Below are positions 46,201 through 56,416 of a stretch of DNA of 64,000 bases, piece by piece. The DNA is taken from assembly GCF_026151205.1 (NCBI RefSeq), contig NC_087074.1, forward strand, positions 3,224,001-3,288,000. Reading direction: 5' to 3'. The notes below the pieces were generated by a model, which was not told where the DNA came from, made no database searches, and saw only the letters and a program-made list of their open reading frames with translations. This stretch comes from Bolinopsis microptera (lineage: Eukaryota; Ctenophora; Tentaculata; Lobata; Bolinopsidae). The translations under genes were made by a program, and so were the position numbers. Numbering within the stretch: position 1 is the stretch's first letter; every line of letters starts with the position of its first letter.

Positions 46201-49200
46201 TCTTCCGATACTTCATCAGTTGCTCCTTTCTCTTTCGGTTTCGTTTTTACTTTCTCTTTCTCTACTACAGATACTGTCACCACCTGTTGAATAAATACGG
46301 TATGAATTTTCTTTTTAACATTTCAACATTATATATTATGTACTTATCATTACATTGATTTATTTTCGAATTCAAATTTTTAGAGATTTCTGGGATAAAT
46401 GGTGAGAATGAGGAAAGTCCAAAATATCTTATATCCGCGGGATAAACGTCGAATTGCGATTAAATGATCAAATTGAATGGTATTCCTCTGGTATGGCTAA
46501 AGTGGAGTTGTAGCGTTATTATCAGAATATCCACTACGTAGGGTAGTTAACAGTTTTAAAGGTTTTACTTGCCGAAATAACCGTTAAATTTATATGTTGA
46601 AAAATGTAAACTTTATGCATGCAATGCATAATATTTTTATTACATATTATATTACACGCAAGACATTCTGCTGCTTTACAATCAGTTCTAATTGTGGTTT
46701 TAATATGACTGGACAGGTAGCATAAGTGTAACTCAGGGGTCAACTTACAGATTCTATTAAAACTGGAACCGTCAGATGATCGGGTCAGATAAAACTTCGA
46801 ATATGTCTAGATACTAATGTTACCTAGATTCTTGACGTCATGTCAAGTTAAATGTTTTAATTATCCCAAAGGTGATCGGTGATGCATGATATACGTGGTG
46901 GCAAGATAAAATGAGAAATATCGTGGTTCTGATTCATGGTTATGGAGAGCACGTTTTTAGAACTCAGTACCAAAAACTTACACAGGTGACTTTGATCACG
47001 TGACTTTAATACACGGAATTTATAATAATCACGTGACTTTAATAGACATAATTTATAATAATCACGTGACTTTAATACACGTAATTAAAAATATAATATC
47101 CGCGTGATCACTCCAAATGTGTGCAAGTTTTAAATTGAACCTAACAGAAAGAATTTTACATAAAGATTCAACTCTCGGTGTGAAGCCAACTCACCAAAAT
47201 AATTATGTGACTAAACATGAATAGTCTTCTTACATTATTTTATATCGTGTAACCACCTAGTCTCTTAAGGGAGGATTCAGCCTGAAATTTTCGTGAAACT
47301 TGATTCTGACAAAAGTTTTGGCGCAAAAATCTTTTTTCTGGCTGCCAAATTTTTTTAGAAGGCCTAAATCAAAAATCCGGGGCAAAAGAAATCGCTGCTC
47401 TGAAACCCAGAAAATAATGTAACAGCCCACCCTCCCAGTACCTGACGGATCTAGGATGGGAGGTACGGAGACATGTGATCCAGGACCATTGGTCAGGTGA
47501 CCCGGGGGACAACTCACATTCCTACTACTTCGATAATTTCAGTACCCTGATCCGGGATCTTGGAAATCAGGTACAGAATAGTTGTGCAGATTCTTACAAT
47601 TCATTACACGAAAAGCTCATGAAGTCTAGGTAATTTCCCGCCATATCAGAGCCAACTAAATCTGACAACACTATACTTAAGTAATATTACTTATAGTTGA
47701 TATAATATATACCATGTTAGGTATACTTTAATACTTTAATGCTGTCTCGTCAGGTGATGGACATCAAGGAGGAGTTTGGAGAGGAAGATATCAGAGTGAT
47801 TATTGTTGGAAAGTCTCTAGGAGGTCTAATAACTGTGAGTACTGAGTATTCTTATACATTGTCACAGTGTTTTGACACCACTCAATCACATATTTAAGCA
47901 TTGTCCACCACATCACATTCAGCTGACGACGATTAACACATGTTTATTGAAAGCTTCTACAAGTTAAATCATCGTATCTCTTATATGTTTTTAACCCAAC
48001 TCCACTCAGTTCTAAGATATAATGGGTTTGTTCAGCAGACAGATAACATCTGAATTCTACCTAATATTCTGAATCGTTACTAAACAGCAACTGTCACCTA
48101 ATGTCTGGAGAGAGATTGTCTAGACGGTAGACAATGATAATAGATATTGTGCATTATATAATTGTGATACGATCTGTTGGTTTTGTTCCACTGAGTCAAA
48201 GACACACACAGTACGATTATAAACACACTAAGACCATGTTGTCTCGAATCTAGGTCTAATAACATTGGTTGGTAAGAGTGTATAGCTGCCCCCATTGCAC
48301 TGAAGTTGTAGGTGCTAAATGAACAATTAGGAGCTACCAACAAGTCAATCATAACAACCTTAAGGCTTAATTATATGTACCAAGATCTTAGTACAGACAA
48401 ACATCTGCCCTCCAATTTAAAGTCCCCTCCAATTTAGCGCCCTAGATAAAGTAGTCCATACTCGTGGACCTTAACCTACGAGCTACGAGTGGGGAGTCTA
48501 GCCCCTAAAGTGGGCAGTCTATCCCCTAAAGCGTAAGCAAACCCTGCCTCTTCCCTGCACAATGGATCAAGATTAGTTTGCAAAAGAGATTTAACAAATA
48601 TGTACGTATTTCAGATCAGGTTGCTAGAAGAGTTACCCCAGGAACTGGAGGGGGTAGTGTCAGGAGCAGTGGTAATAGCACCTTGTCTAGCTCTGGGAGC
48701 CAAGTATGACACTCCAGTAAAGAGGGCTCTTGCTTATCTTATGATTGACGTAAGCTTTTACAGATGTACGTGATTTCAGCCACATTTTAGTTTTTTTTTT
48801 TCTACAGAACCTGTCCCCAATCCGTATTGGAAAATGACCCGAATTAATACTTAGTTTGAATACGGGTGGTACCTGCAAGGGTCAAGTTAACACGTACACT
48901 GTTTGTCCTACTGATATCTGGATATTATCCGGTTGGAAGCGACAAGGACAAGTGAAACAAGGAAGTTAGGAGTAAGGGCAAATTTTCGGCGTCAACGCCA
49001 TCTTCAGGCTAAAATTGTTATAAATGTTAGTATATAATAAATGCTTCTATACTAGTTAAAATGCTAAATTAAAATTACACACACTGAATACAGGTTACAT
49101 CAAATGGTATTGTACATTACATTGAAAATAGTGATGTACACACGTTTTACACTCTGTCCAAGTACATAATATCTACTGAACAGCAGGGTCGTGTGCTATT

Positions 49201-52200
49201 TGTTTAAATTTGTCTTTGAATATGTTGTAAAAAAAAACTGTTTGTTCTGATTAACACAGTATTTGCGGTAATTACACTCTCATCAGAAGTAACAATGGAG
49301 GGTGTGACTTTCTAGTCTCCGGTCCCGTATAGTATGTACATACTCGGTTCCGTATTTATATCCCTGGTGTAACTTAGTATCGTGTATTTGTCCTAACTGT
49401 ATAACTTAATGTTACTGCATAACGGAATAATGCTCCCGTATATATCCCTACTCAAACTTAATATCATGAAACAACGAATAGTGAATATTTGCGTGGTTTG
49501 ATTTTACCGTACAAATTGTATGAGAATTATTTACTATTAAGTACAGTATTACAGTAACTGAAATCTGTATTCAATAATTTAACTTGAGTCTTTTGGCAGT
49601 ATACTTAGCATTCAATAAGACCATTGTAATTTGTAGTAAGCTAGGCCATGGCAGTTATTTAGCTTGATCTAGATTGAGCCAAAACCAAACACGTGCCCAT
49701 TAGGATTATTAGCAGTATGTTCGTGATGTCTGACATTTACTCAGTACACTCTTAGTGCTCTACACGGCAATCAAATTCAGAACATCTCAAGCATGTAAGT
49801 AGTTCTATAGAATCCCCTAGAACGAGTATCTGAGACCTTTAACAGATAACTTAAAGGACACAATATAGTCATCACTACCACACACACACGAGCAATTATT
49901 ATATAATCGGGTAAATTTATAGATCCCATTGATCTTAAATGGTTCTAACTTATACCCTCTGGCTCTATAACGCCACTATTTCTAACAGTAACACTCCACC
50001 ATAATATTACCCTATAGTACTGACACTCCTCGGCTCTTAACACCCCATCACAGTATCTAGGGTTTACGTGGTTCTACAGTCCCTTTGATGCGCTCATCCC
50101 TTCTGACGTCACCAAACAGACTGAACAGTTCGTGTCGGACCCACACATTCTGTCACGTGGTGCCTGGGCTGCAGTCGCTGTGACAACACGGAATGAAACC
50201 TTCCTTGCTCACGAGAGGAGAGGTAATATGGTTGAAGAAGTTTTAAAACTTAATGTGTCTAAACGTGGCTTAAGATATCGGGGCTGGAAGATTGCCAGAA
50301 AGACCTGGGCAAAACATCAAACATGTGCCCAAAACTATTGGCCATGTGCCCAAAACTATTGGTCATGTTCCAACTTTAGTCAGAGTAGCAGGCCACAATT
50401 ACTGCTGAGTTATGAAGTTACATCGGCTTCATAACATGTCATTGGTAATCGAATATTCTCGGTAGATCCTCAAATAGTGGCACTAATACCCGAATCATAT
50501 TCGCCAGATTGTTTGAGGAAAAAGCTCCTGATCTTGCACGGAACAGATGATAAAGTTTGTGAATGCAGCTCTTCGATAGACTTCACCGAACATACTTCAG
50601 AGTTTACAGAAATAGAGACGTACCCGGGTACCGCACACGATCTCCTGGACGAGGGCCAGCCGGTAAATAACCTGTTATTATTTAACTTATAAATAGCTAA
50701 ACAGTAATTATTTACCACTTCCATATACATTGGTCATTCAATTTCTAATTTAAATCTCCAATGTCCAGCGACCAGCATGGTATTAATACTAGAATATAAC
50801 AGTGTTTTCATTGCAGGTTTTAGGTCAAATGTACGATAGGATAGCACTATTTCTACAGACATTCAATCCTAATGAGATGTAAAGAAAGTTCAACAACATT
50901 GATTATAAAAACACATTTTACTTAATAAGATATCTTGCCTTAACAATTGTTGTTAAGAATTGAATTTCTGTGGACAGATTACATAGCTAGAACTGTACTT
51001 TTAAACATATTATACTAATACTTATCATGAGGCATTTTTAACAGTTAATTCAGTTCCGTGTACTATTATAATAATGTTTGTTTAGCATATTAAAGCGACT
51101 ATTGTTAAGAGTTGATGCATCAGATATTCAGATTACTACTATTATGCGTGCGACGTTTTTAACATTTGATTGCTTCAATATATGTGTGAAATGATTTTAT
51201 TGTATAAAATTAGAGTGAATTAGCATGAACTTTTTAAAGAGATAATATATCTATTACAGTTCAGATATTTAACTAAAATCATAGTTGCGGTTCACAAATA
51301 TTATATGTGTATTATTCAAAACCGCATTACTGACAACTAAAGTGGTCGAGAAGGCCTCACATGACATTTCTATTAAGAAACATAAAATCTATAAAATTAG
51401 CAGCTAGAATTGTAAAACTTACAGTGGATGGTACAGGTTCAGTTTCATCAGGAATAGGCTGTGATTCTTTATACTGCTCCAAGCCAGAGAGGAATAGAGC
51501 TTCAATCTCTTCAGTGTTCTCACTTTCTGGCAATACCTGATAAATTTAGTTAAAGAACGTGTGTCGAGTATCAAGTTGTCAATCGATTCAATTTTAGAAA
51601 ACATTTATAATACAGCGATATATAGATAATCTGTTATACATAAATAAATAAATTCCAACATTTATTACACGCTTCAGCATTAAAATATGCCCCACGAAGA
51701 TGTACATTTAAGTCATTCAAGCGAGACTTAAAATGGTAATTATATAAAGATTGAAGATTATGTACTTATTATTATATTATTATGGATATGATAAATATAA
51801 TTACCAATGATTTATTTTCATTCGAAATATCAGGGTTATCCTCATAACATATCAAGTACGAGAATTACGGGTTGAATTATGTATGTTTCGGATCAAAATG
51901 CTTGATAATGATATTTCAAAACGGGTCCAGACAGAGGATAAAACAATAAATAGTAAGAGTGTTTTAAGATAAAAGTATCGAACCTGTTTGATAATGGTGG
52001 AGACATTACAGGAGATGTCTGTCCTAATCTCAGGATCGAGCTCCTTTACGAAATCAATTACTGCGGACACCAGTTGTATTCCTTCTTTTTCATCTTTCTT
52101 TCTCTCTCCTTCTTCTTCTTCTGAATACACGCACCAGTAATTTACAATTTACATCTTACAATTTACATGATACACTTACAATATATTATGGTAAAAACAA

Positions 52201-54519
52201 CATGATGTATTATGCACAACAACTTAGTAACTTAGCGTTATGTTTCTTAAGTGCGAACAGTGTATACAATTTTGACCATGACATCATCAAGTATACTTCA
52301 AAGCTGTACTGATGTCTTCATGTCTAAACCCCCCCCCCCCCCCCCCCGCTACTGTAAACTTCAATATCCGTACCTGAATCTTTAAGCAGTCGTCGGTGGA
52401 ACTCTTCCAGCATTTCGTAGTTGATAACATCGTTACCCAAAAGACACGACAGCAGCGGAAACAGAGTCAGCGGTAAACTTAGACAATCAGATATTTTCTC
52501 ACGGTCAATGATTACCGTGGATATGGTGTTCCCAGAAATCCTGACAAATGTAAGGGTTAAGTGTCTTAATACGCAGTTCTAGAGAGCCGTTACTGAAACT
52601 GAATACGCGACTTCAGTTATACAAAATGAGTTATACACGTAGCAAAGTTTATTAAATTTTATATGGTGTATAACTTGATGCTCATCAGAAGATGTAACAT
52701 GAGTTCTGTGCGATGAAACAAATTAACTTTTCATAATAATGTACCTTCTTACACTTAATGTATGTATACAAGATCAGGGATCTTGAGTGAAAAAGTTTTC
52801 ACTCCGCTTAGATTAACGTATAATCCAGAACGTTCTACTTAAAAATATTTAAAATAACAAAACCAATCGTATGCATATATTCATTAGAGTAAATAAATAT
52901 GCAACATATGAGCATATATTTAACGTTATAGTGTAAGAGTATCACATACAAGATTTAATTATGTCCAGGTCCTTTATTTGCTCTGACCTGAGATGGTGAA
53001 GAGAGAGGTATCGGGGAGCGTTCATCATTATAAAGTCTGAATCGTTGGCCAGGATACCGTATGCGTTGTGCTTATGAGCATATTCTACCATGGCTTTGTC
53101 CGTAGAAAATGGAGTCGAGATGACTTTCACGTGGCAGTTCAATAAAACCTGGGTGTTAGGATAACCTTAGATCTTTTCCATACTGTATAGTAGTACAGAG
53201 AGGAGTAGTACAGAGGGGAGATGTACTGCTTGGACTAGAATCAGGAACAATGTAGTCCTTGGAATAACGTTAGAGTATATTGTCCTCATACATGGAAACT
53301 AAGGTTAAGATAGTTTACATACCATATAGGTATTCTCTGTAGTTACTCGTGGCTATTTTGGCTAAGCACCCCTTTCATAATTAGAGAAACGAACACAACT
53401 CTAAGTTTGTGAACAATGAGATTGATTGTGGACGAGACGGCCGATGCCACACCTGATTCGTATAGAAACATAACATTGTACATCGCAAACTGTACACCGA
53501 CCTACCTGTCTGAAAACTTGTGGATGAGTCTCGTTTGGGAGGAAATGTTTACGGTCGGGAGCGTAGCCTCGCTGTCGAAGCCCCTGCATGACCATGTTAA
53601 CAGTGTCTCTGTTCTGTGACTTCTTGCGGGCCCACTCTGCCCTCATGTCATCCTCTATCCCTCCAGTGAAGAACACAGCAAGTTCACAGTTTGCCTGAAT
53701 AGGAAAAGTCAATTAGCTATAGTTCTAGTTAATTATGGATGATCAAGTTTAATAACGAGTATTGGTCTTGTAGACATTAGCACTATCCGGGGCAATTTGC
53801 AGTCGGCCGCTGCCAATTCCGGCAACATAAAGCAGGAATGAGGTTGTCCTGTTTTTTAATTTTTCTGCTCCTTGCAAGACTATTTTAATTAAATCAAGCC
53901 AATTTTTATGTAATACTTTGCCACATTCAGCGTAATGCCGCTGTTGGTAACTTCATGCTGAATGCAGCTGAGCAATCAGTTATAAATGAGACAAACCTGT
54001 TGGAAGGTATTGACAAAGCGACGGATTGAAGCCCTGAATTCTTGCCACTGTCCTCCACAGATGAAGTCCATGTGAGGACCGTACACCGAACGTAAACAAC
54101 TCCATCCTTCAACGACAATAAGCCTTTTCTTCTTATCGGTATTCGCTGAAGAAAACAGGAAGAGTCAAAAGCGATATAATGCACACGGTAACAGTAATTC
54201 AAAGCATTAAACGAAAGTTGTTAGGTATGATAGAAACATGTTAACCGGGAAAAGTTTGGCCAGGCACCACACACGCCGTTCACAGGAAATATGCTCTGTA
54301 ATTCATGCACTAATTCATCACGATCACAGTCACTCAAAACGGTAAGACGCACAATGAAACTCACTATTATTAAAAGCACAATCATACATCTAAATATCGA
54401 TTCCACAATGTAGAACCCAGTCCACATATTGGGGTCGAAAACTGACCTGTGAGTTCGACAGGTATGAGACTATCTGGGCATTTAGCAAGAATATAACTTT
54501 GAAGACCACGGACGCCCAT
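31235..54519 (-). CDS. FAM120: FAM120A/B-like protein (constitutive coactivator of PPAR-gamma family), complete, 20 exons
   Basis: Exons in transcript order: 54447-54519, 53997-54145, 53506-53694, 52946-53148, 52374-52540, 51984-52120, 51423-51536, 46102-46283, 45594-45982, 35484-35655, 35027-35274, 34673-34782, 34209-34344, 33761-33958, 33404-33607, 32957-33103, 32685-32820, 32189-32331, 31732-31950, 31235-31257. All phases agree; 1112 aa, close to human FAM120A (1118). The N-terminus MGVRGLQSYI starts a PIN/FEN-like domain with CELAVFFTGG, FHVKV-type NCHVKV and YGILANDSDF (Asp173, Asp175). The motif that is VDADN in human is VVEGW here, so nuclease activity is doubtful. Residues 345-534 are Lys/Glu-rich with KEE repeats. 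The FAM120 core follows: ALLYRTARQRIYGLVFG, LRYILTTGNKVLREYELDAF, TLAHIFVRGVETLLLANDAC and FFDGKLFQLKL. The tail is low-complexity Pro/Gly/Asn/Tyr, including 14 consecutive Gly. Family members bind RNA and act as scaffolds; that role is inferred. Intron 7 hosts an antisense lipase gene. Confidence 0.95.
36475..38347. repeat. C-rich minisatellite with 16/22-bp units
   Basis: About 1.9 kb built from two alternating units, CTCCAGTCCCCCTCAG (16 bp) and CTCCAGTCCCCCCGGCCCCC plus AC (22 bp), in variable order with occasional CTTCAG or CAGCAC variants. The transcribed (minus) strand is the G-rich copy, with closely spaced runs of 4-6 G. The array has the composition of a G-quadruplex-forming tract in the FAM120-like pre-mRNA and DNA. 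It is intronic and shows no coding sense. Confidence 0.95.
39983..40052. repeat. Inverted repeat hairpin
   Basis: The arms TTGGGCAAAATTTGCAGTGT then TCCCGTTTATTG and CAATAAACGGGAACACTTAA then AATATTGCCCAA pair around a TCA centre. The inner 16 bp per arm is perfect. It lies in FAM120-like intron 9 and is probably a small foldback relic. Confidence 0.75.
41192..41242. repeat. Inverted repeat hairpin
   Basis: The arms GGTTAGCTGTCATGTGGTAAC and GGTTACCACATGACTAACC pair with a single small gap around CAGT. The stem is long and GC-balanced. It lies in FAM120-like intron 9; the family is unknown. Confidence 0.7.
41921..43574. repeat. 28-bp minisatellite
   Basis: About 58 copies of a 28-bp unit, CTGTCCGGGCCTGTTTTAGC plus AGCCCCAT. 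Variants are the last two bases (GAT/TAT/CAT), GGTTTAG for GTTTTAG, CGAGTC for CGGGCC, and an extra 9-bp CCGAGTGTC-type insertion that recurs in blocks, showing higher-order copying. There is no spacer between units. It lies in FAM120-like intron 9. Confidence 0.95.
44891..45189. mobile_element. 299-bp TA-flanked MITE
   Basis: The tips TCGTCGTGGTTTTTTTAAAA then GGGCGAATGT and ACATTCGCCC then TTTTAAAAAACCACGACGA are inverted copies, flanked by TA on each side, as in Tc1/mariner elements. The word GGGCGAATGT or its inverse recurs internally at least twice more (near 44997 and 45065). No transposase is encoded. It sits in FAM120-like intron 9. Confidence 0.82.
46911..50882 (+). CDS. Monoglyceride-lipase-like serine hydrolase, nested antisense in FAM120 intron 7, 8 exons
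   Basis: Probable alpha/beta hydrolase of the monoglyceride lipase (serine aminopeptidase S33, hydrolase_4) family, releasing fatty acid from monoacylglycerol or lysophospholipid. Exons: 46911-46985, 47439-47570, 47754-47834, 48615-48749, 48808-48823, 50061-50222, 50466-50662, 50817-50882; 287 aa, phases consistent. Motifs: LIHGYGEH at residues 7-14 (oxyanion region), IVGKSLGG with nucleophile Ser90, LHGTDDKVC with Asp229 and GTAHDLL with His258. The triad therefore looks complete. The usual GHSMGG is GKSLGG, and the family DH.GHG.S region is DHWSGDPGD. The fifth exon is only 16 nt and is the least certain part. The start ATG is short compared with human MGLL, so an upstream exon is possible. 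The whole gene lies inside intron 7 of the opposite-strand FAM120-like gene. Confidence 0.85.
46994..47085. promoter_or_regulatory. Three tandem TCACGTGA E-box/M-box units
   Basis: ATCACGTGACTTTAATA occurs at 46995, 47028 and 47061, exactly 33 bp apart, joined by AATTTATAATA-type spacers. TCACGTGA is the palindromic M-box/CLEAR-like core bound by MITF/TFE-family bHLH-ZIP factors. The repeat begins about 10 bp after exon 1 of the lipase gene. A regulatory role is inference from motif, number and position only. Confidence 0.5.
47275..47400. repeat. Truncated relative of the 27952 foldback element
   Basis: It starts at TTAAGGGAGGATTCAGCCTG, followed by AAATTTTCGTGAAACTTG, and includes GGCTGCCAAATTTTTTTAGA with AGGCCTAAATCAAAAATCC. 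These correspond to words in the left arm and inner part of the element at 27952-28882. Only one end is present. It lies within 40 bp of the acceptor of lipase exon 2 and may have shaped that splice site. Confidence 0.6.
52330..52347. repeat. C homopolymer in FAM120 intron 5
   Basis: A run of about 18 C beside the exon 5 donor side of the FAM120-like gene (minus strand), about 27 bp into the intron. On the transcribed strand it is a G run close to the 5' splice site. No other feature is seen there. Confidence 0.9.
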
Positions 54520-56416
54520 TTTTGAAGAAAAAGATAAAATATAATATGATATTGAGACTAAATTTTAAACTAGAAAATTAACCGATCATGGCAGACTACA
54601 ATATGAGTACATCTCCTAAACTAGGATCGCCTGGGCAAAACAAACCGCTATTTTTGGAGCGCTCGATCCAATGTTAATATTTTATGGTACACAAGATTGA
54701 AGTGCGCGGCGTCGACTTTAACGTTTGGTAAGTCAGTCTTAGTATATAATATGAAGTAATAATAAATTATGATATTATTTTATATTATCACTTCAATTTT
54801 ATTTCATTGTTTAAATTCAATGATTTAATTTCTAATTTTATGGCAACAAATTTGATATCCTCCCAAAAGTTTTACACATATAACAACAGTTTTATAAAAT
54901 TATACCAAAACATATTTAATATCACAATAGCTATAATATATAATATAAAGCTTATAAAACTAATTTTAGTATTATATTGCTTGTTTAAAAATGTCATAAA
55001 GTTTAATTTTTAAATTTTTAAAAACTTTGATTAATTTTGCATTCAATTTAAATTCTATATTTAAAGTTTTATATATGTAAATATATATAGCAATAGATCA
55101 TTTAATTTTGGTAACGCCGCGCGAAGCACAATTTCTCAAAACAACAAAACGTTTTTTTTTTCAATTCTATCAATCGAGCGCTGTAATATATATTGAATTA
55201 TATTTTAATGAAGCTCTCAGTATTCGTTTGCGCTGATCCTAGCCGTACGGTATTTTCCTTCTTCGTTTTACTAATGATGAACTTTTGCGACCTTTAGTTA
55301 TCTTTGCCAAGTTAAAAGCAACTTAATTTATTACAATTTTTCTGTATTCTTTATAGACATTAGACATAGTACCACAACGATTTGTATCCCGAAACGATTT
55401 ACCGTTTTCGGTTATTTTAACAACAAATTCTGTGTATAATACACCGAGAAATTTATGACATGACTTATTCAGCATTTTATTTACATAATTATTATATAAG
55501 CATTTTTGGCTACGATTTGGCACAAAAACTGAAAACAAGATGATTTAATTTCAAGGAAACAACACATTTTAATTTTGTACCAATTTTTCATGGGGGCCTG
55601 AGTAAGAGTCCAAAACACATGTTCTAACATGGACTATCAATTTGGTGAGAACCTCGCGAATTATTCATAATTAAGGTCTTAAGGCTAACCCTGGCCCTGA
55701 TTTCAAGCAAAGCTGAGAATGTTTTCATGATTTATTTACCTTTTCAATTTATAATTGCTTTGTAAACAATTATTACAGTTCACGATAGTGGACTTATAAT
55801 GGTTCCTTAAACAGTCAAATCTTGTTTATTCATGCCTGCCCTAACTAGTCTGAGCACTTTCCAGCTTAAACATTCCCCGTTGCCATTGTTTTTATATAAG
55901 TTCATGTTTTTGTTGTTTTCTTGTTACGTAAGAAAAGATTGCACATACAAGATATATTCATAAGATCTATATTTTCAAGTTTCTTGTGAATGTTAGCTGT
56001 GAGGCTAGCTAGTAAGACTGCTTCCATTGTAAAAGTGCATCCTGTCCGCACTTATTGCTTTTATGAACCGTTAAATCTGATGCTACATACCAGCCCCCTA
56101 TACTATCTTGTGCACTTCACATTAAATGCCTCATCTAAGGAGTTTGGCAGACAGCTGTGAATTAAGTGTGATAATGGATAACTTTGCGTGATTGCTACAA
56201 TATAGCTGCTAAACTTTGATTTGTTGTTTTCTTGAATTTTTTTCTTGAAATGTGTTGTTTTCTTGATTGAATTGCCATAGATAAGTTTGATAGCTATGAA
56301 TAGGTAAATGTCTTGTTAACGTATTATATAAAATGGAATATTCTTGTTATTATCGGTTAAACCATCAGCAATGAGAGTTCAAAAGTTATGAGGATCAGAA
56401 GATTTCATCTATAGCC
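54520..56416. promoter_or_regulatory. Divergent intergenic region between FAM120-like and CPD-like genes
   Basis: The two coding starts point away from each other, 1.9 kb apart, so both promoters are expected here unless unseen 5' exons lie elsewhere. No TATA box could be assigned with confidence. The segment 54720-55200 is extremely AT-rich. A CCAAT word occurs near 54670 within a CG-containing stretch (GAGCGCTCGATCCAATG). Otherwise nothing recognisable. Confidence 0.4.

Noticed and set aside
45659-46358. Plus-strand Ser/Leu/Phe-rich frames opposite the acidic exons
   Set aside because: They are reverse-strand shadows of FAM120-like exons 8 and 9, whose phases and splice sites fit the minus-strand gene.
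48823-48890. Unspliced continuation of lipase exon 5
   Set aside because: The frame meets a stop within four codons. The 16-nt exon is the only version that keeps the phase with the next exon.
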